A DNA stretch of 64,000 nt from assembly GCF_900143245.1 (NCBI RefSeq), contig NZ_FRDK01000006.1:62001-126000 (forward strand), written 5' to 3'. The notes under the pieces are model-generated. The model was not told where the DNA came from and did not search any database. It was given only the letters and a program-made list of their open reading frames with translations. The stretch is from Flavobacterium fryxellicola. GTDB lineage: Bacteria > Bacteroidota > Bacteroidia > Flavobacteriales > Flavobacteriaceae. The translations under genes were made by a program, and so were the position numbers. Of this stretch, positions 16,878-27,900 are shown piece after piece (the stretch's first letter is position 1; each line of letters begins with the position of its first letter).

Positions 16878-19325
16878 TTAGAGGTTATTTTTGAGTAACA
16901 GAAGTTCTTCCTCTAACTCAGCACATGCCTGTAAACAAACGGTTTCCAGTTGTAGTACCAAACTTTGTATTTCCTCATTTTTTTCTTGGTCTTTTGCAAA
17001 GTCCTGAATTTTTTTTGCTACCGTTTCAAAATCTGGACTGATTCCCATTATTGAAAAAGAGGGTAGCATTTTGTGGGCGGCAGCATCTAATAAAGTCCAA
17101 TTTTCCTGCTCTAAACTTTGTACCATTGTATGCAGTAACGGTGGGGTTTGAGCTAAATATAATGAAATCATTTCCATCATTAGTTTTGGATTTGATTTGG
17201 TCCGCTGTTTTAAATAGTTCAGGTCAGTGTATTTTCTTTTTACCTCAAAATTCTTATTTTCCTTGCATTTTTTTATAAATTTATCAGGTTGGGCTGTTGT
17301 TACAATAGTTACTATTTTACTATATAAAAGTTTTTCATCGACAGGCTTAGCTAGGTAATCATTCATTCCCGAAGCTGCGCATTTTTCAACATCAACAGTA
17401 GTAACATCAGCGGTTAATGCAATTATGGGTACAGTAGAATTTAGCGTATTTCTAATGTATTGCGTAGCTTCAAAACCATTCATTTCTGGCATCTGCAGAT
17501 CCATAAGCACAACATCATACTCTTGTTTTTGTAGCTTTTCAATAGCTACTTTACCATTTTCAGCAATGTCGCTGATAAATCCAAAATCATCTAAAAGTGT
17601 TTTCATTAGCAATTGATTCAGTGCAATATCTTCGACCACTAATACTCTTATATTTTTCATCTCTGAATGGATTTCATTTAGTTCGTTTTCAAGTTCTGCA
17701 TCGGCATTTGTCTTTTGGAAAGGTAACGTGAAACTAAATATTGAACCCTCATTTAAAGTACTTGTTACACGAATACTACCGCCTTGTGGCTCTATTAATT
17801 GCTTCACAATTGCTAGACCAAGTCCAGTGCCACCATATAATCTTGAAGTTCCGCTGGTTGCCTGCTGAAAATTTTCAAATATAGTTCCTATTTTTTCTTC
17901 GGAGATTCCAATTCCTGTATCTGCTATCGCAAATTTTAGAATTATTTTAGCTTCATCTTCATATAATAAATCTATACTTACCGTAATTTTTCCTTTTTTA
18001 GTAAATTTAACAGCATTGCTAACGAGATTTAAAATAATTTGGTGCAAACGAACAGGGTCTCCTATTAAAACAGCGGGAATTTTATTGTCATATTCCTTAA
18101 CTAATTTTATGTTTTTTTCCACAATCTTAGTCTCAAATAAATGAAGAATTGCTGAAATGGAAGATTTAATTTTGAAAGGAGTTTTTTCGAACGTCATCTT
18201 ACCTGCATCTACTTTTGCTAAATCCAGAATATCGTTGATAAGTACAATTAATGTATCTCCACTTATTTTAATTGCGTCTAAATATTCTTTTTGTTTACCA
18301 TTTAAATCTGTTTTTAAGACCACTTTTGTAAATCCTATAATTGCGTTCATAGGAGTCCGAATTTCGTGGCTCATATTAGACAAGAATTGCTGTTTTGCTT
18401 TCACTGCATTTTCAGCAATAAGAGTAGCACTTTCTGCTTTTATTTTTGCTTCTTCTGCAATTTCTGTAGCTAATTCGGCAAAAACTCTGGCTTCAACTAG
18501 CTCCGTTGCGATTCTTTTTTGATCCGTAACATCACGGCCTACAACTACTACTCCTAGTACTTCCCCTTTGTCATCCTGATACACTGATCCATTGAATAGC
18601 GCGTCAATCATCGTTCCTTTCTTATGGCGGAGGATCAACGGATAATCTGTTATGAGTCCTTTTTCAAACACTTTTTGATACACTTCTCGCGCTTTTTGCG
18701 GTTCTGTGAAATAATTAAAAAAATCAGTCCCCATTAATTTGTTCCGGGATACTCCTGTTGCTATTACAGAGGCATTGTTCATATCCGTTATTTTTCCTTC
18801 AGGGCTAATAGCAAATAGGGGATCATGACTTGCTTCAATAAGACTAAGGGAATATTCTGATAGTAATTTTTCAGCAGTTAGATCTGTATTTAGTTTTTTC
18901 AGTTGTTCTGCCTGAACTAATAATTCCTGATTCTTTTCATGTAAATCCACAAAAATAGCCACTTTTGCTTTTAATATTTCTGGCGAAAGTGGTTTAATCA
19001 TATAATCTACGGCACCTGCTTGATAACCCTTAAAGATTTGTGAAGAATTATCGATACTGGCTGTTAAAAAAATAATGGGTACATGTTTCAGCTTTTCGAT
19101 TTGTCGAATCAATTCTACTGTTTCAAACCCGTCCATCATTGGCATTTGAACATCGATTAATATGATGGCAAAATCTTGTTGGTGCAACAGAATTTTTAAG
19201 GCTTCATTGCCTGAATTTGCTTTGACACATAAATAATTTTCATTAGAAAGAATTACTTCTAGGGCAAATAAGTTTTCAGGTAAATCATCTACCATTAAAA
19301 TTTTGACTGGGCTGTTTATTTTCAT
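16878..19325 (-). CDS. REC-PAS-hybrid histidine kinase with HPt domain
   Basis: An 815-residue cytosolic phosphorelay protein. N-terminal receiver (1-125, Asp58 in LIDVQMPMMDG), a linker helix, PAS (about 155-270), a helical segment, HisKA with His320 in NMSHEIRTPMN, HATPase with GTGLGLAIV, a second receiver (about 565-685, LMDLQMPEMNG) and a C-terminal HPt domain (about 715-815) with the histidine in AAAHKMLPSFSIMG. The PAS-HisKA-HATPase-REC-HPt half closely matches the 1085-residue kinase at 24975, so one probably arose by duplication. It lies 112 bases downstream of the CHASE3 kinase. Confidence 0.92.
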   Translation of the reverse strand: MKINSPVKILMVDDLPENLFALEVILSNENYLCVKANSGNEALKILLHQQDFAIILIDVQMPMMDGFETVELIRQIEKLKHVPIIFLTASIDNSSQIFKGYQAGAVDYMIKPLSPEILKAKVAIFVDLHEKNQELLVQAEQLKKLNTDLTAEKLLSEYSLSLIEASHDPLFAISPEGKITDMNNASVIATGVSRNKLMGTDFFNYFTEPQKAREVYQKVFEKGLITDYPLILRHKKGTMIDALFNGSVYQDDKGEVLGVVVVGRDVTDQKRIATELVEARVFAELATEIAEEAKIKAESATLIAENAVKAKQQFLSNMSHEIRTPMNAIIGFTKVVLKTDLNGKQKEYLDAIKISGDTLIVLINDILDLAKVDAGKMTFEKTPFKIKSSISAILHLFETKIVEKNIKLVKEYDNKIPAVLIGDPVRLHQIILNLVSNAVKFTKKGKITVSIDLLYEDEAKIILKFAIADTGIGISEEKIGTIFENFQQATSGTSRLYGGTGLGLAIVKQLIEPQGGSIRVTSTLNEGSIFSFTLPFQKTNADAELENELNEIHSEMKNIRVLVVEDIALNQLLMKTLLDDFGFISDIAENGKVAIEKLQKQEYDVVLMDLQMPEMNGFEATQYIRNTLNSTVPIIALTADVTTVDVEKCAASGMNDYLAKPVDEKLLYSKIVTIVTTAQPDKFIKKCKENKNFEVKRKYTDLNYLKQRTKSNPKLMMEMISLYLAQTPPLLHTMVQSLEQENWTLLDAAAHKMLPSFSIMGISPDFETVAKKIQDFAKDQEKNEEIQSLVLQLETVCLQACAELEEELLLLKNNL

Positions 19326-19437
19326 TTTAATTATAAAAAAAAGTTTGAATGTTAAATACTCTAAAACGAATTTTGAAGTTCCAACAAAAAAATGAGCGTG
19401 TTATCTTTCGATGCTGTGCCTGCTCGATAGCATTTTA

Positions 19438-22400
19438 TTATTTACTTAACCATACGCGCATCAAGGATAAAAGGCGTTCTACATCAATTGGTTTTGTAAT
19501 ATAATCGTTGGCTCCAGCATCAATGCATTTTTGTTTGTCGTCTTTCATGGCTTTTGCCGTGAGTGCAATTATGGGCAATTTCTTGAACTTCATTTGTGAT
19601 CGTATTCGTTTCATTGCTTCATAACCATCCATTTCTGGCATCATGATATCCATTAACACTAAGTCAATAGTAGGATGTGCAGCTAGCATCTCTAGGGCAT
19701 TTTTTCCGTTTTCTGACTTAATGACTTCTATCCCGCGTTCTTGCAATATTTTAGATAATGCAAAAATATTTCTCATATCATCATCTACTAAAAGAATTTT
19801 CTTTGATTGAAATATGGCATCTTTATCATGCAAACTATTGATCATTAATTGCTTTGATTTGGGTAAATTACTAATGGTACGGTGAAGAAAAAGAGCAGTT
19901 TCATCCAGTAATCGTTCTTCGGATTTTATTCCTTTTATAATAATGCTCTCTGCATATTTATGAAGTAGATTATTTTCTTCTTTGGTAAGTTCTTTTCCTG
20001 TATAGACAATAATAGGAGGCATGCTGTGCCCTTTAATAACCTCCAGTTTTTGAATAAGATCAAATCCGCTCATGTCTGGCAAACCAATGTCTAGTATTAC
20101 ACAATCGATTTGATTTTCCTGATAAATTTCCAAGGCTTCCTTACCTGTTTCTGCTTCAAAACATTTTACATCACCATTTCCAATGAGTATTTTCATTGCT
20201 TTTCTAGAATTCTCGCTGTCTTCAATAATCAAAAGGTTCTTTATTTTTCTATTGACAAAATTTTCAATTCGGTTGAAAGCTTCTTCTAAACCTTCTTTAG
20301 AGATGGGCTTCATTAAATATTCTACGGCACCTTCTCTTATTGGTTCAAGGGAACGATCGTTTGCCGAAATAATATGAACTGGAATATGCCGTACCATAGG
20401 ATTTGCTTTTAATTCCTGCAAAACTTGTTTCCCATTCATTCCTGGTAAGCCCATATCAAGGATGATAGCTTGTGGTAAGTATTTTGAAGCAAGCATCAAA
20501 CCATCTTCACCGCTGGCTGCTGATAAGCATTTGAATCCTTTTTTGTTGGCCTGTTTTAAAAGGATTCCTGCAAAATTTCGATCGTCTTCAATAATGAGTA
20601 CAATTTTATCAGTAGCGTTTATGGTGTCTCTATCATCCTCAATTGTTTTATAATTGAGAAAGTTTACGTTATTTTCAGTACGTGGAATGTAGCGTAAAGG
20701 TTGTGTTGCTGTTGAAGAAGTAAGTTCTTGTTCCGGGAGAATTTCTAAAGGGATATAAAGTGTAAAAGTAGAACCTCCTGCCAGAGCACTAGATACTTTA
20801 ATTTCGCCCTTTAATAGTTTTGCGAGTTCACGCGAAATTGAAAGTCCTAGTCCTGTTCCTCCATATTTTCTTGAAGTACCGCCTTCGGCTTGTTGAAAAG
20901 CTTCAAATATTGCAGCTTGTTTGTCTTCTGATATTCCAATACCGGTATCAGTGACCGATATGGTTAATGTGGTCTCGGTTGTCTGGTCAATATATATAGT
21001 TACACTTCCTTTTTCTGTAAATTTAATGGCGTTGGATAGCAGGTTTTTTAATATCTGATTCAAACGCTGTAAATCGGTGTGGATGAATTCAGGTATATTT
21101 GTAGCTAATTGGCAAGTGAGTTGCAACCCTTTTTGTTCTGCCTGATGTTTAAAATTGAGGAGTAGTTCACTTGTGAAATTTTTCAGAAATACTTTTTCAA
21201 TATTGATGGACATTTTTCCAGCTTCAATTTTAGAGAGGTCCAGTACTTCATTTATTAATACAAGAAGATCATGACCACTTTTATAAATGATTTCAGCACT
21301 TTCAACCTGAACTTCATCTAAGTTTTTCTTTCTATTTTCAGATAAATCTTTGGATAAAATAAGCAAACTATTAAGTGGTGTTCTTAGTTCATGCGACATG
21401 TTAGCAAGGAATTCCGACTTATACTTACTGCTAATTTCAAGTTGTTTTGTCTTTTTCTCAATATTTTCTTTAGAAGCCTCTACTTCTTTGTTTCGCTCTT
21501 CTAATGATTGCGTTTGCTCTTCCAGTTCTTCATTGGTCATTTGCAATTCCTCCTGTTGCTGCTTAAGATATTGTGCTTGCTGTTCTAATTCTTCATTTAA
21601 TTGCCTCAGTTCTTCTTGCTGTATTTGAAGTTCTTCAGTTTGATTGGAAAGCTCTTTATTAGCAAAATGCAACTCAACAGCTCGTTTTTCTTTTTCTTCA
21701 TTTTGATAAGCGAGTTCTTTGTTAGCAACTCCTAATTCCGCAGCTCGTTTTTCTTTTTCTTCATTTTGATAGGCGAGTTCTTTGTTTGCAACTCCTAACT
21801 CTGCGGCTCGTTTTTCTTTTTCTTCATTTTGATAAGCAAGTTCAATATTGGCTACAGCCAACTCCGCAGCTCTTTTTTCCTTTTCTTCGGCTTGTTGAAT
21901 CGTATTCACACTTATTGCTACACTACTCATAGAAACAGCAATAAATTCTTTTTCAGTTTCGGTAAAATCACTAAGCTTGCCAATTTCTATAACTCCTATT
22001 GTTTTGCCATCCAATAAAAAAGGAGTAATGAGAACATTTCTTGGTTTGGCATCTAGAACGGTAGAAGTAATGCGAATTTGATCATCAGTTATGTCTGTAA
22101 ACAAGAGTTGTTTTTGTTCCCAAGCAGCTTGTCCAATCAATCCTTCATTTAATTTAAAATTTTCTTTAGCTTTATTGGCAGGTGTAAAAGCAAATTTTCC
22201 GCTAAGTAAAAGAGTATTTTCTTTTTCATCCAATAAATAAACGGCGCCTATATTGGCTTGAAGATAAGAACATAAAAAGCTAATGGTATTGTTTGCCAAT
22301 TCAATCATACTTTGGTCACCTATTAATTTCTCATTAAGTGCTGAGTTTCCTGTAAGCAACCAGTTTTTGCTAATCGTTTCCAATTCGTAACTTTTCAGGG

Positions 22401-23025
22401 CTTGTAAATTGGTAGTCACTATAGTATAAACCACAACAAGGATTAAAGTAATGATTAACAGTAAAATGGCAAATACAATGTTAAACCTACTGGCATCTGC
22501 TTCACTCGCTTGAATCCTTTCTGTAAGTAAAAGATTTTCAGTTTCCTGAGCTTGATAAACTAAATTTCTGATTTCATCTTGGATTTGTTTTCCTTCACCA
22601 GAAGCAACAAATTCTTGGGCTTGTGCAAAATCTTTTTTACGAAGAGCAATACATTTCCTAAAATTATCAAAGCGCATTTGAGTTTGCTTCTTTAACTCTT
22701 CAATATTCTTCTGCTGGTTGGGATTGTCTTTTGTTAATTCTTTTACTTTATTGAGTTGAGCAATTATATTGACATTGGCAGAGGTAAAAGGGATTAAAAA
22801 ATCATCATTTCCAGTAATAATATAGCCTCGAATCCCTGTTTCTGCATCAACAGTTAACATCAAAATTTGCTCGAATTCATACAAAACAGAATTGGAATGA
22901 TTGACCAAGGTATTAGAGGCGATGAATTTTTCGCTATTTTTATAGGAGAAAATTGCAACTCCTAAAAGTACTATCGCACAAGCTATAAATCCTGTCGCTA
23001 TTTTTTTACCAAGGGTCATTTTCAT
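19438..23025 (-). CDS. CHASE3-GAF hybrid histidine kinase with three receivers
   Basis: A 1195-residue membrane sensor kinase. First TM helix (about 9-27), periplasmic CHASE3 domain (about 30-180, with AETGIRGYIITGND), second TM (about 183-205) and GAF (about 225-375). A coiled coil starts with four 21-residue repeats (EEKEKRAAELGVANKELAYQ-type, 380-463) and continues rich in NEELE. Then HisKA with His545 in NMSHELRTPLN, HATPase with GTGLGLSIS, and three receivers (about 805-925, 930-1050, 1070-1195). It lies 26 bases downstream of cheB, so CheR, CheB and this kinase form one module. The Glu-rich coiled coil is a plausible methylation substrate (inference). Confidence 0.92.
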   Translation of the reverse strand: MKMTLGKKIATGFIACAIVLLGVAIFSYKNSEKFIASNTLVNHSNSVLYEFEQILMLTVDAETGIRGYIITGNDDFLIPFTSANVNIIAQLNKVKELTKDNPNQQKNIEELKKQTQMRFDNFRKCIALRKKDFAQAQEFVASGEGKQIQDEIRNLVYQAQETENLLLTERIQASEADASRFNIVFAILLLIITLILVVVYTIVTTNLQALKSYELETISKNWLLTGNSALNEKLIGDQSMIELANNTISFLCSYLQANIGAVYLLDEKENTLLLSGKFAFTPANKAKENFKLNEGLIGQAAWEQKQLLFTDITDDQIRITSTVLDAKPRNVLITPFLLDGKTIGVIEIGKLSDFTETEKEFIAVSMSSVAISVNTIQQAEEKEKRAAELAVANIELAYQNEEKEKRAAELGVANKELAYQNEEKEKRAAELGVANKELAYQNEEKEKRAVELHFANKELSNQTEELQIQQEELRQLNEELEQQAQYLKQQQEELQMTNEELEEQTQSLEERNKEVEASKENIEKKTKQLEISSKYKSEFLANMSHELRTPLNSLLILSKDLSENRKKNLDEVQVESAEIIYKSGHDLLVLINEVLDLSKIEAGKMSINIEKVFLKNFTSELLLNFKHQAEQKGLQLTCQLATNIPEFIHTDLQRLNQILKNLLSNAIKFTEKGSVTIYIDQTTETTLTISVTDTGIGISEDKQAAIFEAFQQAEGGTSRKYGGTGLGLSISRELAKLLKGEIKVSSALAGGSTFTLYIPLEILPEQELTSSTATQPLRYIPRTENNVNFLNYKTIEDDRDTINATDKIVLIIEDDRNFAGILLKQANKKGFKCLSAASGEDGLMLASKYLPQAIILDMGLPGMNGKQVLQELKANPMVRHIPVHIISANDRSLEPIREGAVEYLMKPISKEGLEEAFNRIENFVNRKIKNLLIIEDSENSRKAMKILIGNGDVKCFEAETGKEALEIYQENQIDCVILDIGLPDMSGFDLIQKLEVIKGHSMPPIIVYTGKELTKEENNLLHKYAESIIIKGIKSEERLLDETALFLHRTISNLPKSKQLMINSLHDKDAIFQSKKILLVDDDMRNIFALSKILQERGIEVIKSENGKNALEMLAAHPTIDLVLMDIMMPEMDGYEAMKRIRSQMKFKKLPIIALTAKAMKDDKQKCIDAGANDYITKPIDVERLLSLMRVWLSK
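21637..21888 (-). repeat. four tandem 63-bp repeats inside the CHASE3 kinase
   Basis: Four in-frame copies of a 63-bp unit encode 21-residue (three-heptad) blocks with EKEKRAAEL and ANKELAYQN. Copies two and three are almost identical in protein. The related array at 27012-27473 encodes the same type of block in another kinase. Confidence 0.85.
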
Positions 23026-23051
23026 TTTGTTAGTTGTAAAATTGATTTTGA

Positions 23052-23624
23052 TTATCTTTTTTGTTGTTCTATTTTTAATAAAAACGTAACGATATCGTCT
23101 AATGACCCAATAAAATTTGGTTCAATAGCTGCAATAGCCGCCTTTGGCATATAGGCTGATTCTGCTGTTTTTGGATCCTGAATTATAGTTAGACCACCAC
23201 ATTCTTGTATTCGTGTAATGCCTTTTGCACCGTCACTATTAGCGCCAGTCAGTACGATTCCAATTAATTTGTTTTTGTAGGCTTCAGCAGCTGATTCAAA
23301 TAACACATCAATGGATGGTCTTGCATAATTTACACGTTCATCTATAGTGAGGGAAAAGGTTTTGTCTTTTTCAATCAACAAATGATAATTAGGAGGAGCA
23401 ATAAAAATGGTGCCTTTTTTAATTTTTTCTTTTTCATCTGCTTCCTTGATTTCAAGCTGACTTTTATCATTAAAAAGAGTAATCCATTGACCGTCAGATT
23501 GAGCACCTACATGTTGCACAATAATCATGGGTATACTAAAATGTGCCGGCATAGCTGCGAATATAATTTTCAAAGCATTCATACCACCAGAAGAAACTCC
23601 TATAACAATTGCTTCGTACTGCAT
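23052..23624 (-). CDS. cheB: stand-alone CheB-type protein-glutamate methylesterase
   Basis: 190 residues comprising only the CheB catalytic domain, which hydrolyses glutamyl methyl esters (and can deamidate glutamine) on receptor helices. The triad is intact: Ser11 in GVSSGG, His38 in VQHVGAQSD and Asp131 in LTGANSDGAKG. The usual N-terminal receiver is missing, so control by phosphorylation within the same chain is absent. The stop of cheR lies two bases before its ATG. No chemoreceptor or CheA/CheW gene is in the window. Confidence 0.93.
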   Translation of the reverse strand: MQYEAIVIGVSSGGMNALKIIFAAMPAHFSIPMIIVQHVGAQSDGQWITLFNDKSQLEIKEADEKEKIKKGTIFIAPPNYHLLIEKDKTFSLTIDERVNYARPSIDVLFESAAEAYKNKLIGIVLTGANSDGAKGITRIQECGGLTIIQDPKTAESAYMPKAAIAAIEPNFIGSLDDIVTFLLKIEQQKR

Positions 23625-23626
23625 TT

Positions 23627-24451
23627 TTAGTATTTCTTTTTAAATATTCGTTGTTTAAGGTCTAATTCACTATAATGTTCAAAATAATCGGTAAACCGAA
23701 TACTTTCTTTAGATCCCAGCGATAAAATACCTCCATTTATCAGGCTATTGTAAAAAAGAGTTTGAACTTTATTTTGTAAATTTTGATCAAAATAAATTAA
23801 GACATTCCGACATAATATTAAATGTACTTCGGCAAAAACACTATCAGTTACTAAATTATGATTGGCCCAAACAATGTTTTTTTTTAAAGATTGATTCATA
23901 ATAACATTATCGTAATGCGAAGTATAATAACTTGAAAAAGATTCTTTTCCTCCTGATAATTGATAATTAGAAGTGTACTCTTTTATTAATTTATTCGAAA
24001 AAATACCTTCTTTAGCACGATTCAACGCCAGCTGATTAAAATCAGTAGCATATATTGTTGTTCTTTCATACAAGCCTTCTTCTTGCAATAGAATTGCCAT
24101 CGAATACGCTTCTTCTCCTGTAGCACAGCCGGCGTGCCATATTTTTATAAAAGGATAGGTTTTTAAAATAGGAATCACTTTTTCTCGTAATGATCTATAA
24201 AATGCAGGATCGCGAAACATTTCGGTTACCGTTATTGATAAATCTTGTAAGAGTTCAGAAGCGAATGGCATATCATTTAAAACCATAGACTGCATTTGAG
24301 CAATATCTTCAAAGCCAGAAAGTGCCATTCTGTTCATTATTCGACGCCTAATATGCGCTTGTGAATACTCTCTGAAATCGTAACCATATTTGCGATAGAT
24401 GGCTTCTAATAGCAATGAAATCTCCAGATCTGATGTGTCTTTATACCGCAT
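23627..24451 (-). CDS. cheR: CheR-type SAM-dependent protein-glutamate methyltransferase
   Basis: 274 residues with the N-terminal CheR helical domain (about 8-80, with HIRRRIMNRM) and the C-terminal Rossmann methyltransferase domain. The SAM-binding WHAGCATGEEAYSMAIL lies near 130, ATDFNQLALNRAKEG near 168 and LILCRNVLIYFD near 210. Full length without TPR or receptor-docking extension. It sits directly upstream of cheB and then the CHASE3 kinase, 92 bases downstream of the response regulator gene. It transfers methyl groups to glutamates; its substrate here is unknown. Confidence 0.93.
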   Translation of the reverse strand: MRYKDTSDLEISLLLEAIYRKYGYDFREYSQAHIRRRIMNRMALSGFEDIAQMQSMVLNDMPFASELLQDLSITVTEMFRDPAFYRSLREKVIPILKTYPFIKIWHAGCATGEEAYSMAILLQEEGLYERTTIYATDFNQLALNRAKEGIFSNKLIKEYTSNYQLSGGKESFSSYYTSHYDNVIMNQSLKKNIVWANHNLVTDSVFAEVHLILCRNVLIYFDQNLQNKVQTLFYNSLINGGILSLGSKESIRFTDYFEHYSELDLKQRIFKKKY

Positions 24452-24543
24452 TTTTCTTAAATAATTTTGGTTTTAATAGAACCAAATTTAAGGTAATTTA
24501 TCTAACTAGTAATGAATTGGGAATGAGCACTTGTATAAATACT

Positions 24544-24978
24544 TTACATGCGATCCATATACCAATTTAATTCTTTTTCCATTTTTTGGTATTTAAAAAT
24601 AGCAGTGATTATTTTTTGCAAGCGAACAAAAGCAGTTTCACTTTTCACTACATAATCAAATGCCTTGTGGTGCATGCAGTTAATAGCCACTTCAATTTTA
24701 TCTTGGGATGAAAGCATAACCACGGGGATTTCTGGATTATAAGTTTTAACTTTATCTAAAGTTTCAAGACCGTTCATCGCATTTTCTACAATACCATCTA
24801 GTTGATAATCTAATATTACTACATCTGGATTGTTTGATAAATTGGCGATGCAAAGTTCTCCTGTAGGATACGTTTCTACAATAAAATCAGCATTTTCTAA
24901 AAATTCAATTTCTAACGATTTTAAAAATAGGGCATCATCATCTACTAGAAAAATTTTTACTTTCTTGTTGTCGTTCAT
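24544..24978 (-). CDS. single-domain response regulator
   Basis: A 144-residue stand-alone receiver domain. The acidic pocket is VDDDA near residue 12, the phospho-acceptor is Asp57 in VILDYQLDG, the switch Ser is in VMLSSQD and Lys in YVVKSE. There is no DNA-binding output; a short C-terminal helix (KYQKMEKELNWYMDRM) follows. Its start overlaps the stop of the 1085-residue kinase by four bases (ATGA), so the two are translationally coupled and probably cognate partners. Confidence 0.9.
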   Translation of the reverse strand: MNDNKKVKIFLVDDDALFLKSLEIEFLENADFIVETYPTGELCIANLSNNPDVVILDYQLDGIVENAMNGLETLDKVKTYNPEIPVVMLSSQDKIEVAINCMHHKAFDYVVKSETAFVRLQKIITAIFKYQKMEKELNWYMDRM

Positions 24979-27900
24979 TTTATGGTATTTTTAATTTTAT
25001 TTAATTCTTCTTCTAATTCACTACACGCTTGCGCACACACTTCTTCAAGTTGTTGCACTAAGGCTTCAATTTCTTCTGTTTTGTCTAGCACCGTTGCTGT
25101 CTCCTGAATTTGTTTTGCTATGTTTTCAAAAACAGGACTTATTCCCACTATTGCAAAGGACGGAATCATTTTGTGTGCCGCAGCGCTTACTAAATGCCAA
25201 TTTTTGTTAGCTAAACTTTCTTTGATTGTTTTTATTATAGCTGGTGTTTGGGTTAAATAGAGATTGATCATTTCTTCCATTAAAACGGGATTTGATTTTG
25301 CTCTTTGTTTCAAATACGCCAGATTGATGTACTTTTCTTTTTTTAGTGTGATTTCTTCTTCGTTTACGCTTTCAATATGTATTGCATTAAGACTGGTTTT
25401 TTTTAAAAGCCCAATTATTTTACTATAAAGAAGGCGGTCATCCACGGGTTTCGCAAGATAGTCATTCATTCCCACTGCTTTACATTTAGCTAAATCCACG
25501 GTAGTCACATCTGCTGTTAAAGCAATAATCGGTATTTGTGATTTCAGTGTGTGTCGAATGTATTCTGTTGTTTCAAATCCGTTCATTTCTGGCATTTGCA
25601 AGTCCATCAAAATGACATCATATTCCTTTTCCTTTAATTTTTCGATTGCTATTTTACCATTTTCGGCAATGTCACGCTCAAATCCAAAATCATCAAGAAG
25701 TGTTTTCATTAGCAATTGATTCAATGGAATATCTTCAACGACTAAAATTTTTATGTTTTTTATTTCGGTATCCAATTCAATAAACTCATTTCCCATTTCG
25801 GCATCAGAAGTTGTTTTTTGAAAACTTAATGTAAAACTGAATGTAGAACCTGTTCCTACGGTACTTTGCACACGAATGGTTCCTCCTTGTGGTTCGATAA
25901 GTTGTTTGACAATGGCTAAACCTAATCCTGTTCCTCCATACAACCTTGAAGTTCGGCTGGATGCTTGTTGGAAATTTTCAAATATTTTTCCCATTCTGTC
26001 CTCTGGTATTCCAATACCCGTATCCGTGACAGCAAATTCAATAATTACTGTTTCAACATCTTCATGTATTAAATTGACGCTTACGGTAATTTTTCCTTTG
26101 GATGTAAACTTGACTGCGTTACTAACTAAATTTAAAATTATTTGATGCAAACGAACTGGGTCACCAATTAGAACTTGCGGAATTTGAGGATCGTATTCTT
26201 TAATTAATTTTAAATTTTTTTCTTGAATTTTAGGTTCAAACAGATGCAGCATGGCAGCTACCGAAGAATTCAATTTGAAAGGGGTTTTTTCAAATGTCAT
26301 TTTACCGGAATCAACTTTTGCTAAGTCTAATATGTCGTTTATGAGTACGATTAATGCATCTCCACTCATTTTGATTGCATCTAAATATTCTTTTTGTTTT
26401 AGTGTCAAATCTGTTTTCAGTACCACTTTGGTAAAACCAATAATTGCATTCATCGGGGTACGAATTTCATGACTCATATTCGACAAAAATTGTTGTTTTG
26501 CTTTTACCGCATTTTCAGCTGTAATAGTGGCCCTTTCTGCACGTCTTTTAGCTTCTTCTGCAATTTCTGTGGCAAGTTCTGCAAAAACTCTAGCTTCAAT
26601 CAATTCGGTAGCAATTCTTTTTTGATCTGTAATATCTCTGGCAACAATCACGACGCCTTGTACATTTCCTACTTCGTTTTTATAAACGGAACCGTTAAAC
26701 AAGACATCAGTCAATTTGCCGTCCTTATGACGCAGTGTAAGTGGTGAATCAGCAACACAGCCTTTTTCAAATACTTCCTGGTACACTTCACGCGCTTTTT
26801 GTTGTTCTGTAAAATAATCGAAAAAATCAGAACCTGTGAGTTCTTCGCGCGTTTTCCCAGTACTGTTTACTAAGGCCTCATTCATGTCCGTAATCTTACC
26901 TTTTGTATTTATGGTAACCAAAGGATCCCGACTGGCTTCAATTAAACTAAGTGTATATTGAGAATCTAATTTTGTAGTGTAGTTAAGTTCTTTAAGCTCT
27001 TTATTAACAATTTCCCTTTTTTCTTTTTCTTGGTTTTGAAAAATAAGTTCTTTATTAGCAATAATTAATTCGTTGGCTCTTTTCTCTTTTTCATCATTTT
27101 GAAACGCCAATTCTTTGTTGGCAATCACTAATTCAGCAGCTCTTTTTTCCTTTTCTAAATTTTGAAAAATAAGTTCTTCATTAGCAATGATTAATTCGTC
27201 AGCTCTTTTCTCCTTTTCATTATTTTGAAACGCCAGTTCTTTATTAGCTATCACTAATTCAGCAGCACGTTTCTCTTTTTCATCATTTTGAAATGCTAGT
27301 TCTTTGTTAGCTATCACTAGCTCCGAAGCTCTTTTTTCCTTTTCTTGGTTTTGAAAAAGAAGTTCTTTATTGGCAATAATTAATTCGTTAGCCCTTTTCT
27401 CTTTCTCCTCATTTTGAAATGCCAATTCTTGATTTGCTATAACTAACTCTGCGGCTCTCTTTTCCTTTTCATCATTTTGATAAGCCAGTTCTTTATTGGC
27501 ATTTTGTAAATCCAAAGCCCATTTTTGTCCGCCTGTATTTCGCGCCACGATAACAACACCTTGGACCTTGCCAAGATTGTCTTTATAAACAGAGCCATTA
27601 AAAAGTACGTCAGTTAATTTGCCGTCCTTATGCCGAAGCGTTAAAGGGTAATCTTCTATGGCATTGTTTTGAAAAACTTGTTGATATACTTTTTGTGCTT
27701 TGTGCTTGTCTGTGAAATAATCGAAGAAATTAGAACCAGTAAGTTCGTTTCGACTAACACCAGTAATATGAACTAATGCTTCATTCATATCCGTGATCTT
27801 TCCCTCTCTATTTATCGTAATTAGAGGGTCAAGACTGGCTTCAATTAAACTTTTTGAATATTGTGCTGCTAATTTTTGAGCGGTACTGTTCGTTGCTTCG

